Below are positions 1 to 9,252 of a stretch of DNA of 64,000 bases, piece after piece. Position numbers and translations under genes: made by a program. Each line of letters begins with the position of its first letter. The first letter of the stretch is position 1. The notes below the pieces were generated by a model, which searched no databases, was not told the DNA's origin, and worked only from the letters and a program-made list of their open reading frames with translations. Source of the stretch: Gemmatimonadaceae bacterium (GTDB lineage: Bacteria; Gemmatimonadota; Gemmatimonadetes; Gemmatimonadales; Gemmatimonadaceae); contig JACMPK010000025.1 in assembly GCA_014377535.1 (NCBI GenBank), positions 1-64,000 of the forward strand, given 5' to 3'.

Positions 1-691
1 CATGCACGAAGAGGCGGAGCAGGCGGCGGGGCGCGGCACCCGTCAGTACGTCCATGTCGTCCTCGGCCCCCTCACTGCCCTGCAACCAGGCCGCGATCTG
101 CTGCCGCGCGCCCGCCGGCAAACGCCGCGCCGACGTTCGACTGGCGCAGTCGGCGCAGAGCACACCGCCCGCCTCGGCGCTGAAGGAGACGTCGAGGTCG
201 GGGCCCAGCTCACTGTCGCACTGCACGCACGCCTCGAGGGCCGGCGTGAAGCCGATGGCACCGAGCAGTTGCCAGATGGCACGAATCGACGCGACCATGG
301 CGTCGCGATCGGAGGCAATGGAGTCCAGGCCCGCACGAAGTGCATCAAACGCAGTCGCCGGTGTCTCATCCTCGGCCGCCACCCGCAGCATGACCTCGGC
401 CAGCGCAGACGCACCCTCGAATCGATCGAGCGAGGTGCCGAGCGCAACGCGTGACCGCACCACGTCGAACCGCGACAGCGTGTGCAGGTCGCGGCCCGGA
501 CGCGCCTCGTACTGCACCTCGCCTTCCGCAAACAGGTCCACGGCGGAGCCGAACCGGCGCTGCGACGCGCGCGCGCCGCGCGCCATCACGGACTGCACGC
601 CCGCCTCCCGAGTCGCCAGGCGCAGGATGCGCGACGACTCGCTGTAGTTGAATGCGTGAAGGACGATTGCTTCAGTGACGACGGGTGGCAC
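1..691 (-). CDS. recO: DNA repair protein RecO (3' end beyond left edge)
   Basis: RecO loads RecA onto gapped single-stranded DNA together with RecR (RecFOR recombination pathway). The frame opens at a stop codon at 701-703, and GTG at 691-689 is the first usable start, giving about 230 residues before the window edge; the family is usually near 240, so only a few C-terminal residues are missing. The N-terminus (VVTEAIVLHAFNYSESSRIL) is the typical RecO OB-fold start. Further on, a CxxC...CxxC zinc-finger arrangement (ACVQCD, then LCADC) is present, as in many RecO proteins. It lies 71 bp downstream of the ABC ATPase gene stop and is the last gene of this long minus-strand run inside the window. 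Overlapping frames on both strands are shadows. Confidence 0.9.
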   Translation of the reverse strand, partial: MPPVVTEAIVLHAFNYSESSRILRLATREAGVQSVMARGARASQRRFGSAVDLFAEGEVQYEARPGRDLHTLSRFDVVRSRVALGTSLDRFEGASALAEVMLRVAAEDETPATAFDALRAGLDSIASDRDAMVASIRAIWQLLGAIGFTPALEACVQCDSELGPDLDVSFSAEAGGVLCADCASRTSARRLPAGARQQIAAWLQGSEGAEDDMDVLTGAAPRRLLRLFVH

Positions 692-762
692 GACGTGAAT
701 CTACCGCGCCGCCGCCACACGGTGCCTGCGCACAAAGCCAGAGGCGCTCGCGCGCAATGGCG

Positions 763-1560
763 TCAGCGTGGCCGGCGCAACGGCACGAGCGTCGGCGCAC
801 CAACGGCCGGGTCGTGCGAAACAACGAGTGGCCATCCGTACACCGCCTCCAGCGTCGCGGCCTGCATCACGTCGCGCGGCGGCCCCGATGCGGCGACCCG
901 CGCTTCGTGCATCAGGACGATCTGGTCAGCAAAGCGCGCGACGAGCGTCAGTGTGTGGCTCACCAGCACCACGGTGCGGCCCGACTGCGCCTCGCGTGCG
1001 AGCGTCTCGAACGTGGCCATCTCGTGCGCGATGTCGAGGAACGTGGTCGGCTCGTCGAGCAGCAGGATGGGCGTGTCCTGCGCCAGTGCGCGTGCCAGGC
1101 GCACGCGCTGCCATTCCCCGCCCGAGAGCTCGTCGGTGCGGCGCGCCGCGAATGGCAACACGTCGGAGCGCTCCATCGCGCCGCGAATCACGGCCACATC
1201 GTGTGCCGACGGCGCATCCCACAATCCGAGGAACGGCGATCGACCCAGCGCCACGTAGTCGTGCACCAGCATCGGGAAGACCAGCGCCTCACGCTGCGGC
1301 ATGACTGCGACGAGCCGGCTCATCTCGCGCGCCGTGGCACGCAGGAGGTCGGTCGTTCCCGCGAGGATGCGACCGGCGTGCACCGGCATCAGACCAAGCA
1401 CGCCGCGCACGAGCGAACTCTTGCCGCTGCCATTCGGACCGACGATCGCCGTGATCTGTCCGGGCGGCGCACTGATCGCCGCATGCTGCACCACGCGATG
1501 TCCGTCAGCATGATACGCGAGCGTCACGTCGTCGAACGTGAGCACGAGACCAGCACTCAT
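763..1560 (-). CDS. FecCD/BtuCD-type ABC transporter ATP-binding protein
   Basis: ATPase subunit (265 aa) of an importer of the iron-siderophore, heme or cobalamin class. Walker A is GPNGSGKS at residues 41-48, the ABC signature is LSGGEWQRV, and Walker B with the following D-loop reads ILLLDEPTTFLD; the switch histidine follows in VLVSHT. The start codon overlaps the stop of the upstream permease gene by 4 bp, so the two are translationally coupled and must form one transporter. No periplasmic binding protein gene lies beside them in this window, so the substrate cannot be assigned; cobalamin and ferric siderophore are the family options. Confidence 0.9.
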   Translation of the reverse strand: MSAGLVLTFDDVTLAYHADGHRVVQHAAISAPPGQITAIVGPNGSGKSSLVRGVLGLMPVHAGRILAGTTDLLRATAREMSRLVAVMPQREALVFPMLVHDYVALGRSPFLGLWDAPSAHDVAVIRGAMERSDVLPFAARRTDELSGGEWQRVRLARALAQDTPILLLDEPTTFLDIAHEMATFETLAREAQSGRTVVLVSHTLTLVARFADQIVLMHEARVAASGPPRDVMQAATLEAVYGWPLVVSHDPAVGAPTLVPLRRPR

Positions 1561-2555
1561 CGAAGCCGCCGGAGTCGCAGCAGAAACACCGGCACGCCGA
1601 TGACTGCCGTGATCGCGCCGAGTGGCAGCTCCAGCGGTGCACGCACCGTGCGCGCGAGCAGGTCGGCCAGCAGCATCAGCGAGGCGCCACCGAGTGCAGA
1701 CGCCACGATCAATGCGCGATGCCTGACGACGCCGAATGCACGCACGATATTCGGCACCACGAGCCCGACGAATCCAATCAGTCCAGCGGCCGACACGCTC
1801 GCCGCCGCCAGCAGCGCGCTGATCAGGAACACCTGCCGCGTCGCACTTCCGACATCGGCGCCGAGGGCTGCCGCTGAATCATCACCAAGTGCGAGCACGT
1901 CCAGCAAGCGGCCACGCGTCACGAGCAATGCGACGCCGAGCAGCACGTACACCGCGAGCCAGCCCACACGCAGCCACGACGCGTCACTGAGGCTGCCTGC
2001 CATCCACCACAGTGCACCGCGAACGCGCTCAGGCGACACGTCGGCGAGCAAGATCAGTATCATGGCGTTCGCGAACGCACCGATGATCACGCCCGCCATC
2101 AGCAGCGTGCGCGGATCGCGCGCACCGCCGGCGGCGCGTGCGAGTGCAAGCACCAGCAGCACCGCCACCACGGCACCACCAAACGCCGCGAGCGGCACCG
2201 CGGCCGTCGCTGTCACGCCCACGATCAGCGCGAGCACGGCACCAACCGCGGCGCCGCCGGACACACCAAGCAGGTACGGTTCCGCCAGCGCATTGCGCAA
2301 CGTGCCCTGCAGCGCGGCACCGCTGCTGCCCAGCGCGCATCCCACCAGCATCGCCAGCACGACTCGCGGTAATCGGAGGTCACGTACGATCGCGATGTTT
2401 ATCGCGTCGCCCTGCCCCGCGAGAGCCTGCAAAACGGCCATTGGTGAGACTGACACCGCGCCGATGCCAAGCCCCGCAACGATCAGCACGAGCAGTGTGA
2501 CGCCCGTGGCAATCCAGAGTACTGCCGGCTGACGGTATGTCGCGGTAATGCTCAC
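1557..2555 (-). CDS. FecCD-family ABC transporter permease
   Basis: Polytopic inner-membrane permease of 332 aa, the usual length for BtuC/FecD-type subunits. A first membrane segment lies near residues 13-35, followed by the family-typical RDLRLPRVVLAMLVG stretch, a Gly/Ala-rich region (LQGTLRNALAEPYLLGVSGG) and more hydrophobic helices up to a basic C-terminus. The C-terminal GLIGFVGLVVPNIVR segment matches the cytoplasmic coupling region of this family. It overlaps the ATPase gene by 4 bp. The dimer would form the channel through which a substrate delivered by a binding protein encoded elsewhere is imported. The starting ATG lies 22 bp after the preceding gene. Confidence 0.9.
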   Translation of the reverse strand: MSITATYRQPAVLWIATGVTLLVLIVAGLGIGAVSVSPMAVLQALAGQGDAINIAIVRDLRLPRVVLAMLVGCALGSSGAALQGTLRNALAEPYLLGVSGGAAVGAVLALIVGVTATAAVPLAAFGGAVVAVLLVLALARAAGGARDPRTLLMAGVIIGAFANAMILILLADVSPERVRGALWWMAGSLSDASWLRVGWLAVYVLLGVALLVTRGRLLDVLALGDDSAAALGADVGSATRQVFLISALLAAASVSAAGLIGFVGLVVPNIVRAFGVVRHRALIVASALGGASLMLLADLLARTVRAPLELPLGAITAVIGVPVFLLRLRRLR

Positions 2556-2577
2556 ACCCGGCGCAGTGCGCGCGCCA

Positions 2578-3828
2578 TCAGCGCGAGTCGTCGCGACTGA
2601 TCAACGCCGACGTGAGCGCCGACTTGAGATCTGCGCGTTCGCGCGCATACGTCGCGCGTGCCGCATCGTCCGGCTCACGTGCACGCTCGAAGCGCGCATC
2701 GAGATCCGCGATCTGTCGTGCAAGCCGTTCCGCCTGGCGGTCGGCGGCCACGGCGGAGGCCATGCCAGGTCCGGTCGGCACCTTGCGGCGGCTGAACGCG
2801 CGCGCAAGTGACACGAGCATCGCCAGCCCGATGGCGGCAACCAGCGAGATCACGATGCGCGTCTTCTGCGCCTGTCCGCTGCCCGGCAAGTCCATCTCCA
2901 GCACACCGTTCGCCGGCACGTCGTTGCCCAGGAACCGCCGGAAGTTGCGACCATCGAGCGACGCGGGGGCCGTCTCCGCGATCTTCGGCGCCGTGACCGT
3001 CGCCTGCGGATCTTCGGCCAGCACCTCGAGCACACCGGTCGCGAATTGCACCGGCATCTTCAGCGGAAACGCATCCGCGTCGACGGAGTACGTGAACGAC
3101 AGCCGCTTCAGACCGGGCGCGAACGGCATCATCACCAGCACTTCGCCCTCGGAGTTCGTGACGGCATCGGCGGGCACGTCACCCTGTGCGACCTTGAAGT
3201 CCTGCGCGCCCTGCGGAATGCGCACGCGAAAGGTCGCGGCCTTGTCGTTGATGCCGATCAGCGTACGACTGGAATCGTTCGTGATCTCGAACACCTCGAT
3301 GATGCCGCGACGTGTGCCGCCGGTGCTCGCCGAGAGAATGATGTGACGACCGCGCACGGTAAGGCGGATTCCTGACGACGTGGTGTCGAAGACCTGGATC
3401 TCCGCTTCCTGCCCGGTCACATCCTGCTGCGTGAGCCCCGACGAGAAGTATGCGATGCCGGCATAGCTCGCCGAGACGAAGTAGATCGCGTCCGGCGCGC
3501 CGGAGGGCGTGTAGCCAAAGCGGTATGAGCCATCGGACGCGGTGCGCGCGGAATCAAGTGGACCAGCGCGATCACGACCCACGCGATGCAACGTGACCCA
3601 CGTGCCGCTGACGGGCTCGAATGCTTCGACGCCGGGGCGCACCACGCGTCCTGCAACGGTCCGTGATCCACTCGGTGCGGCTGCCTGCGCCGGAGCCGCC
3701 GTGGTGCCCTGTGGCAGCGGAGCCTGTGGCAACGGAGCCTGTGCCGCCGCCGCGGCGGGCAACAGCAGCAGCGCTGACACGAACATGCGCAGCGACACCG
3801 AGAGCAGCAGCCCGCGCACGGGAATCAT
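2578..3828 (-). CDS. Exported single-pass protein with carboxypeptidase-regulatory-like domain, function unknown
   Basis: About 416 aa when started at the ATG at 3828, which avoids running into the upstream gene; an in-frame ATG 42 bp further in (3786) is also possible. The N-terminus has a hydrophobic signal segment ending in an Ala-rich stretch (AAAAAQA), followed by a short Pro/Gln/Ala-rich repeat (APLPQAPLPQ). A beta-sandwich of the carboxypeptidase regulatory type follows (AGRVVRPG... ASDGSYRFGY). The middle region is rich in beta strands. One transmembrane helix (ISLVAAIGLAMLVSLA) near residues 337-355 is followed by a basic, coiled-coil-like cytoplasmic tail. The gene lies 22 bp upstream of the FecCD permease and 16 bp downstream of the DUF151 gene, so it is probably co-transcribed. 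I do not recognise a specific family; a link to the transporter is only positional. Confidence 0.75.
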   Translation of the reverse strand: MIPVRGLLLSVSLRMFVSALLLLPAAAAAQAPLPQAPLPQGTTAAPAQAAAPSGSRTVAGRVVRPGVEAFEPVSGTWVTLHRVGRDRAGPLDSARTASDGSYRFGYTPSGAPDAIYFVSASYAGIAYFSSGLTQQDVTGQEAEIQVFDTTSSGIRLTVRGRHIILSASTGGTRRGIIEVFEITNDSSRTLIGINDKAATFRVRIPQGAQDFKVAQGDVPADAVTNSEGEVLVMMPFAPGLKRLSFTYSVDADAFPLKMPVQFATGVLEVLAEDPQATVTAPKIAETAPASLDGRNFRRFLGNDVPANGVLEMDLPGSGQAQKTRIVISLVAAIGLAMLVSLARAFSRRKVPTGPGMASAVAADRQAERLARQIADLDARFERAREPDDAARATYARERADLKSALTSALISRDDSR

Positions 3829-3844
3829 GCGCTGCGTCACGGTA

Positions 3845-4366
3845 TCACGGCATGAACTTGCCAAGATCCTCGGGACGAAGTCGCTGGAGATACGCCTTGA
3901 GTTCATCCGGGCTCATATCGGGGCCCGTTGATCGATCACCATCGGGAATCGATGGTGGCACGAGGGGCTGTTCCTCATCCTCGAGCATGACCAACAGGTC
4001 GTCCGCCGCAAAGATGGCGGCACCGGTGCGCAATGCAATGGCAATGGAGTCGCTGGGTCGCGCATCGACGGACACCAGCGCGTCGCCATGCTGCAGTTGC
4101 AACTCGGCGAAGTACGTGCCGCGTTCCACGCGACTGATCACGACGCGGCGCACGGTGGCACCGAGACCGAGCACGATCTGCTTGACCAGATCGTGCGTCA
4201 TGGGCCGGTCACGCGCTACCGACTGCAGCTCCATGACGATAGCCTCGGCCTCGGACTGTCCGATCCAGATCGGCAGCACCCGGGGTCCATGCAGCTCGCG
4301 CAGCACGATTACGAACGTGTTCGCGGCGCTGTCCACGCCGAGTCGCGCCACGCGCATCTCTATCAT
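3845..4366 (-). CDS. Bifunctional nuclease (DUF151) family protein
   Basis: A 173-aa protein of the DUF151 / bifunctional-nuclease family. The start is fixed by a strong Shine-Dalgarno AGGAGGAA located 6 bases before ATG 4366 (then MIEMRVARLGVD); the longer upstream frame lacks this support. The family core is visible: ANTFVIVLRE, VLPIWIGQSEAEAI, RPMTHDLV, then RPSDSIAIALRTGAAIFA. The C-terminal 45 residues are acidic with a short helix (SPDELKAYLQRL). Family members have been linked to DNase/RNase activity and stress responses, but activity in bacteria is poorly defined. It follows metK by 81 bp. Confidence 0.9.
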   Translation of the reverse strand: MIEMRVARLGVDSAANTFVIVLRELHGPRVLPIWIGQSEAEAIVMELQSVARDRPMTHDLVKQIVLGLGATVRRVVISRVERGTYFAELQLQHGDALVSVDARPSDSIAIALRTGAAIFAADDLLVMLEDEEQPLVPPSIPDGDRSTGPDMSPDELKAYLQRLRPEDLGKFMP

Positions 4367-4447
4367 GGACAGTTCCTCCTCGAATGCATCTGGTCTCCGA
4401 TGTGCGCGCGCACCCACGCGACCGGCGGGTGCGCATGCACCAGCGGA

Positions 4448-5644
4448 TCAGCGAAGTGCGGCCTTCAGTTCCTTCGCCTTGTTCACACGTTCCCACGTGA
4501 ACGTATTGTACAACCGTGACGGCTTACCGGTCGTGATGTCGATATGGCGCACCTGGCCCGGCGTGCGGCCGAAGTGACCGTAAGCCGTGGTGGCGCTGTA
4601 GATCGGCTTGCGCAGGTCCAGCGCGGTCGTGATGCCCTTCGGCGTCAGGTCGAACACCTCGCGGACGCAGTTCGTGATCTCGCTGTCGGCCACGATGCCC
4701 GTGCCGAACGTCTCGACGCGGATCGAGACAGGCTCCACGACGCCGATTGCGTAGGCGACCTGCACTTCACACCGACGGGCGAGGCCGGCCTTGACGATGT
4801 TTTTTGCGACCCAACGGGCCGCGTAGCAGGCACTGCGATCCACCTTCGACGGATCCTTGCCGCTGAATGCGCCGCCGCCGTGACGACCCATGCCGCCGTA
4901 CGTGTCGACGATGATCTTGCGGCCAGTGAGTCCGCAGTCACCCTGCGGGCCGCCGATCACGAAATTGCCGGTCGGGTTGATGTGGAACTTGATCTTGCGG
5001 CCGATCAACTCCTCCGGCAGCACCGGCATGATCACCTGCTCGATGACCGTGTCGCGGATGGTGCGCTGTGACACATCGGGCGAGTGCTGCGTGGAGACCA
5101 CGACCGTATCGATGCCGACAGGGCGGTTCTGCTCGTCGTAGGCCACCGTGACCTGGCTCTTCGCGTCGGGACGAAGCCACTTGATCGCCTTCGACTTGCG
5201 CAACTCGGCAAGGCGGGCGGTGATGCGATGCGCGAGCGTGATCGGCATCGGCATCAACTCTTCCGTCTCGTCGCTGGCGTAGCCGAACATCATGCCCTGG
5301 TCGCCGGCGCCGCCGGTGTCCACGCCCTGCGATATGTCCGGCGACTGCTTGTCGATCGTGCTCATCACGGCGCAGGTGCGACCATCGATACCGTACTCGG
5401 GGTCGTCGTAGCCGATCTCCGTGATCGTGCGGCGGACGAGTGACGGAATGTCGACCCAGGCCGATGTCGTGATCTCACCGGCAACGACGGCGAGGCCAGT
5501 CGTGACCAGGGTCTCGCAGGCTACGCGTGCCTTGTCGTCCTTGGCCAGGATCGCGTCGAGCACTGCGTCGGAAATGGCATCGGCGACCTTGTCCGGGTGC
5601 CCTTCGGTGACCGATTCGGATGTGAAGAGATTGCGTTCAGCCAC
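4448..5644 (-). CDS. metK: S-adenosylmethionine synthetase
   Basis: MetK makes S-adenosylmethionine from ATP and methionine in the cytoplasm. At 398 aa it is full length. The catalytic EGHPDK motif lies at residues 14-19, the GAGDQG motif is present ([15 protein letters not shown]), and the KDPSKVDRS and GGGAFSGKD loops are intact. The start is GTG at 5644. The 45 bp separating it from the ptsI stop are strikingly AT-rich for this genome and contain TATACC (5668-5673, minus strand) at a suitable distance for a -10 box, so metK may have its own promoter. That promoter is an inference, without a clear -35. No room exists for a SAM riboswitch. Confidence 0.97.
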   Translation of the reverse strand: MAERNLFTSESVTEGHPDKVADAISDAVLDAILAKDDKARVACETLVTTGLAVVAGEITTSAWVDIPSLVRRTITEIGYDDPEYGIDGRTCAVMSTIDKQSPDISQGVDTGGAGDQGMMFGYASDETEELMPMPITLAHRITARLAELRKSKAIKWLRPDAKSQVTVAYDEQNRPVGIDTVVVSTQHSPDVSQRTIRDTVIEQVIMPVLPEELIGRKIKFHINPTGNFVIGGPQGDCGLTGRKIIVDTYGGMGRHGGGAFSGKDPSKVDRSACYAARWVAKNIVKAGLARRCEVQVAYAIGVVEPVSIRVETFGTGIVADSEITNCVREVFDLTPKGITTALDLRKPIYSATTAYGHFGRTPGQVRHIDITTGKPSRLYNTFTWERVNKAKELKAALR

Positions 5645-5689
5645 AGAAATTGGTGTCGGAGAAAAAAGGTATAAGGAAATCTTTATATG

Positions 5690-7489
5690 TCACACTGCGT
5701 ACCCCAAAATATCCCCGGTCTCCGAGCCGAGCAACCCGAGCTCCGCAGGTGAGAGATCATACGCGGCGGCTTGCAGCAGTCGGCGGACGATCCGCTCCGC
5801 CTCTGCAGCCGTCGAGCTCGCCAGCGCAGCATCGGCTGCCTCCCGCGCGGATTCGGCGGAAATGCTGCGCAGCATGCGCTTCATGGAGGGGACGGCACGC
5901 GGTGCGACGCTGAGATGACGAATACCCAGCCCAACCAGCACAAATGCGGTCAGCGGCTGTGATCCCATCTCCCCGCACACCGCCACTTCCAGGCCGCGTT
6001 TGCGCCCCGCCTCGACGGTCTGACGGATCAGGCGCAGCACGGCTGGATGCAACGGCGTGAACCGGTTGGCAAGGTTCACGTTGCCACGGTCCACTGCGAG
6101 GGTGTACTGCACCAGATCGTTCGTGCCGATGCTGAAGAAATCGGCATCGTTCACGAACGTGTCCGCTGCGACGGCAGCCGCCGGTGTCTCGATCATCACG
6201 CCGACCTGCACGCGATCGCGAAACACGGCGCCACGTTCGTCGAGCGTGCGTGCGGCCTCGGCAATCAGCGCGCGCGTGCGACGCACCTCGTCGACACTCA
6301 CCACGAGCGGCAGCAGGATGCGCACATCGCCGTGAGCCGCCGCGCGCAGCAACGCGCGCAGTTGCACGAGGAAGAGTTCCGGCTGATCGAGACACATGCG
6401 GATCGCGCGCCAGCCGAGGAACGGATTGGCTTCGCTGGGGAAGCCGCCGACCGGCAGCTTGTCGCCACCAATGTCGAACGTGCGGATCACGACCGGCTTG
6501 CCGGCGAACGCGTCGACGACCCGACGGTAGGCGCGATACTGCTCATCCTCGTCCGGCATCGTGGTGCGGCCGATCACGACGAACTCGGTGCGCATCAGGC
6601 CAACACCATCGGCGCCACTGCGCGCGGCGAGTTCCGACTCCTCGGGGATGTCGACGTTCGCCCGCAGGAAGATCCGTTCGCCGCCGCGCAGCTGCGCCGC
6701 GACGTTCGCCTCCGAGCGCAGGCTTTCCTCCAGGATCGCCGCCTGCTCGGCACGCAGGCGCGCCTGCGCGATCTCCTCGTCGGTCGGATTCACCACGAGC
6801 ACACCGGTCGTGCCATCGAGCACGACACGTTCGTTGCCCTTGAGCCGCGTCGTTGCATCGCGCAGGCCAACGACCGCGGGCAGCCCCAGCGAACGTGCGA
6901 GGATGGCAACGTGACTCGTGCTGGTGCCCTCATCGGTCGCGAGTGCGGCGATGGCGTCGCGATCGAGCTGCACGGTGAGCGACGGTGTCAGGTCGTGCGT
7001 GACGAGGATCGCGTTGCTGCCCTTCGGCAAATCGACGGGATCGCTGTCCGGTAGCTTCAGCAGAATGCCGAGCACGCGGATGTGCAGGTCCATCAAATCG
7101 CCGACGCGCTCGCGCAGCATCGGCGCGGATGCACGCCCGAAGCGGCGGCGCCACTCGAGCATCACGAGGTCGAATGCGTGCTCGGCGGAGCGCCGTTCGC
7201 GGATGAAGCCCTCGACTTCACTGTTCAGTGCGCGATCATCGAGCATCGTGATCTGCACCTCGAAGATCTTCGACTCCTCCACGCCTGCCTGGTTCGCGGC
7301 GCGATCACGCACGTGACGGAGACGATCCTGCGCGCCCGAAACTGCGTCATGAAAGCGCGTGAGCTCGCCCTCGACTTCGCTCTCGGACACCATGCGCGGC
7401 GGCACGTCGGGCACTTCCCAGCGCAGCAGATGCACCGGTCCGGCAACGATGCCCGGCGAGGCGGGCAGCCCGCGCAGCATGCGCTCCAT
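5690..7489 (-). CDS. ptsI: Phosphoenolpyruvate-protein phosphotransferase (PTS Enzyme I)
   Basis: Enzyme I takes phosphate from PEP and passes it to HPr. The ATG at 7489 overlaps the HPr stop by one base (TGATG), giving 599 aa, slightly longer than the usual 570. The phospho-accepting histidine is His193 in the GTSTSHVAILAR motif. The PEP-binding domain has the GLMRTEF and FFSIGTNDLVQY motifs, and the active-site cysteine is Cys505 in VAVCGEMG. The C-terminus extends about 30-40 residues beyond the usual end as an Ala-rich helix. It is the last gene of the hprK-EIIA-EIIB-EIIC-EIID-HPr-EI series, all with overlapping junctions. Confidence 0.97.
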   Translation of the reverse strand: MERMLRGLPASPGIVAGPVHLLRWEVPDVPPRMVSESEVEGELTRFHDAVSGAQDRLRHVRDRAANQAGVEESKIFEVQITMLDDRALNSEVEGFIRERRSAEHAFDLVMLEWRRRFGRASAPMLRERVGDLMDLHIRVLGILLKLPDSDPVDLPKGSNAILVTHDLTPSLTVQLDRDAIAALATDEGTSTSHVAILARSLGLPAVVGLRDATTRLKGNERVVLDGTTGVLVVNPTDEEIAQARLRAEQAAILEESLRSEANVAAQLRGGERIFLRANVDIPEESELAARSGADGVGLMRTEFVVIGRTTMPDEDEQYRAYRRVVDAFAGKPVVIRTFDIGGDKLPVGGFPSEANPFLGWRAIRMCLDQPELFLVQLRALLRAAAHGDVRILLPLVVSVDEVRRTRALIAEAARTLDERGAVFRDRVQVGVMIETPAAAVAADTFVNDADFFSIGTNDLVQYTLAVDRGNVNLANRFTPLHPAVLRLIRQTVEAGRKRGLEVAVCGEMGSQPLTAFVLVGLGIRHLSVAPRAVPSMKRMLRSISAESAREAADAALASSTAAEAERIVRRLLQAAAYDLSPAELGLLGSETGDILGYAV

Positions 7490-7755
7490 CAGTGCTCCCC
7501 GAAGCGCCCGGCGACCAGTGCCGCGAGCGCATCGAGTGCCGCATCGGCATCCGGTCCGTCGGCGCGGATCGTGATCGCGGCACCACATTCGGCAGCCAGC
7601 ATCATGACGCCCATGATGCTCTTCCCGTTCACCTCCACATCGTCCCGCACGATGGTGATCGCAGCTTGAAACCGGGCCGCAGTCTTGACGACTTCGGCGG
7701 CGGGACGCGCATGCAGGCCATTGCTGTTCAGGATTTCGACTGTGCGCTCAGGCAT
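7489..7755 (-). CDS. ptsH: Phosphocarrier protein HPr
   Basis: HPr (88 aa) carries phosphate from Enzyme I to EIIA. With the start at ATG 7755 the numbering matches the classical protein: the catalytic histidine is His15 in NGLHARPA and the regulatory serine is Ser46 in GKSIMG. Both sites being intact means HPr can be phosphorylated by EI (His) and by the HprK encoded in the same operon (Ser). The start overlaps the EIID stop by 8 bp and the stop overlaps the ptsI start. The longer open frame upstream of residue 1 is a read-through into EIID and was not used. Confidence 0.96.
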   Translation of the reverse strand: MPERTVEILNSNGLHARPAAEVVKTAARFQAAITIVRDDVEVNGKSIMGVMMLAAECGAAITIRADGPDADAALDALAALVAGRFGEH

Positions 7756-8560
7756 GACGGATGAGGAAGAAGACAAGTGCCGCGAACCCGGCGAGAAGAG
7801 CCAGCCGCCATCCTTCAACGCGACCGTGGAACAGGACCAGCATGCTCGCGCCGACGGCTGCCGTGACGAGCGTGATGCCCGTACGTACGAGTCCACCGCC
7901 ATTCACCAGCCGCATGACGGTCAAGGGTACGGCGGCGCCGGCAAGAAACGTCCCGGCCCGGGCAAGCCAGACGGGCCCCATGCGGAGAATGGGGTGTCCG
8001 AGCGCCGCGGCAACGCCGAGTCCCTTCTCCCATCCCATCTGCAAGCCCCAGAGACGCAACGTGACGTGCCCCGCATTGTACAACAGCAGGAACACCAGCA
8101 TGCAGGCGAGGGGTGACGCACCGATGCCGAAGAGGAAGAGGCTGCCGAAGGAGCAGGTCGGCAGCAGACCGACCCACACCAACCGATCACCGACACTGCC
8201 GAGCGGTCCACAGAGCGCCGTGCGGAATCGCTCGATGCGCGCCGCTGGCTGTCCCTCGATTTCGGCGCGAGCCAGTGCCCCGACCGCGAAGCTCGAGAGA
8301 TACGGATGCGCGTTGAAGTACTGACTCTGACGAGCGAGCGCCGCCCGATACTTGTCGCCACCGGCGCCCCCGGGCAGCAGTCGCAACGCCGGCTCGACAC
8401 AGAAGCCGATCCCGTTGCCGATCAGGATCTCGTAGTTCCACGACGCCTGCACCGCAAAGAGTCGACTGATGATTGCCACGCGCGTCGCCATCGGCAGCTG
8501 CAGGCGCTCGGTGCCAGTCGGCGCATTCGGGACCGACGCCGGTGCCGTGGGGTCAGCCAT
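7748..8560 (-). CDS. PTS mannose/fructose/sorbose family EIID component
   Basis: Membrane subunit D of a mannose-class PTS, 270 aa from ATG 8560 (TGATG overlap with the EIIC stop). Family landmarks are visible: QASWNYE near the N-terminus, then PALRLL, a FNAHPYLSSFAVGALAR segment, a CGPLGSVGDRLVW segment (most family members have a GPLAGIGD-type sequence here), and a hydrophobic C-terminal half with several membrane spans. It would form the sugar-translocating channel with EIIC. Substrate cannot be read from sequence; the arginine after GD and the low similarity by eye to sugar-transporting members suggest a divergent clade. Confidence 0.9.
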   Translation of the reverse strand: MADPTAPASVPNAPTGTERLQLPMATRVAIISRLFAVQASWNYEILIGNGIGFCVEPALRLLPGGAGGDKYRAALARQSQYFNAHPYLSSFAVGALARAEIEGQPAARIERFRTALCGPLGSVGDRLVWVGLLPTCSFGSLFLFGIGASPLACMLVFLLLYNAGHVTLRLWGLQMGWEKGLGVAAALGHPILRMGPVWLARAGTFLAGAAVPLTVMRLVNGGGLVRTGITLVTAAVGASMLVLFHGRVEGWRLALLAGFAALVFFLIRHA

Positions 8561-9252
8561 CAGCGCGACATCAGGACGACGAGGCCGATGCCGACTGCCA
8601 GGCCAGCGATTCCGAACCAGCGCGTGCCCGACGTGGAGTGGAACATCTTCCACGCCGCACCGGCGGCCACGGCACCGCCCATCGCGGCCAGCAGCGGCAA
8701 GGCGTAGCCTGAGAGCGGTGCGGGCTGCACCGCAATCCATCGGACTGCGGGCAGTGCGACGGCGGCGGCAAGGAGCGAGATCATTCCCGAGCGCACGAGG
8801 TCGGCGGAAGCACCGGCAACCTGCAACCCGGCGACCGTGCGCGCCGACCCACGCGCGAGTGCCTCGAGACGGCGACGTGCGAGCCGCGCGTTGAGCTGGC
8901 GCAATTTCACCATGGACCAACCGCCAATGCTTGCGGTAAGCAGGCCGAACGGCACGGCAAACAGCAGCGCCATCGGCAGCTCACCGACCGATGCCCCGAC
9001 GGCAGCCGCGGCACCTGCCACAGGCGACGACGATCCCCATTCCGGATAGCGCGAGGCACCGAACGGCAACGTCTCGTGCGCGAAGAGTTCCAGCACCACG
9101 CCGCACAGCATGCCCACACCGGCGTTTCCCGCGAGGGCGCCGCCCAGTGTCGCCGCCACGATGGGGCGCGATACCTGCGCCTGCGGAAAGCTGACGACGT
9201 CAAGGCCAAGCACCGCCCCCAGCACACCCAGCGCCAGCACATCGACGATCAC
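8560..9252 (-). CDS. PTS mannose/fructose/sorbose family EIIC component (divergent, short)
   Basis: Membrane subunit C of the PTS, 230 aa if begun at GTG 9252, which forms a GTGA overlap with the EIIB stop; longer upstream frames run through EIIB and are shadows. The protein starts hydrophobic (MIVDVLALGVLGAVLGLDVV), continues with GGALAGNAGVGMLCGVVLEL and a loop ETLPFGASRYPEWGSS, and has a charged cytoplasmic helix near the middle (RQLNARLARRRLE). It is shorter than typical EIIC subunits (about 250-270 aa). Pairing with EIID directly downstream supports the assignment. Substrate unknown. Confidence 0.87.
   Translation of the reverse strand: MIVDVLALGVLGAVLGLDVVSFPQAQVSRPIVAATLGGALAGNAGVGMLCGVVLELFAHETLPFGASRYPEWGSSSPVAGAAAAVGASVGELPMALLFAVPFGLLTASIGGWSMVKLRQLNARLARRRLEALARGSARTVAGLQVAGASADLVRSGMISLLAAAVALPAVRWIAVQPAPLSGYALPLLAAMGGAVAAGAAWKMFHSTSGTRWFGIAGLAVGIGLVVLMSR

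Noticed and set aside
685..2532. 615-codon plus-strand open frame opposite the ABC transporter genes
   Set aside because: It is antisense to two clear genes, is rich in Arg/Ser/Ala/Thr without domains, and arises from third-position GC bias. Similar long shadows at 19425-21335, 27650-29272, 41564-42838, 53311-54636, 56960-58579 and 58573-59511 were rejected for the same reason.
5645..5689. Looked for a SAM riboswitch before metK
   Set aside because: The gap is 45 bp, far too short for any known SAM riboswitch; only an AT-rich promoter-like patch remains.
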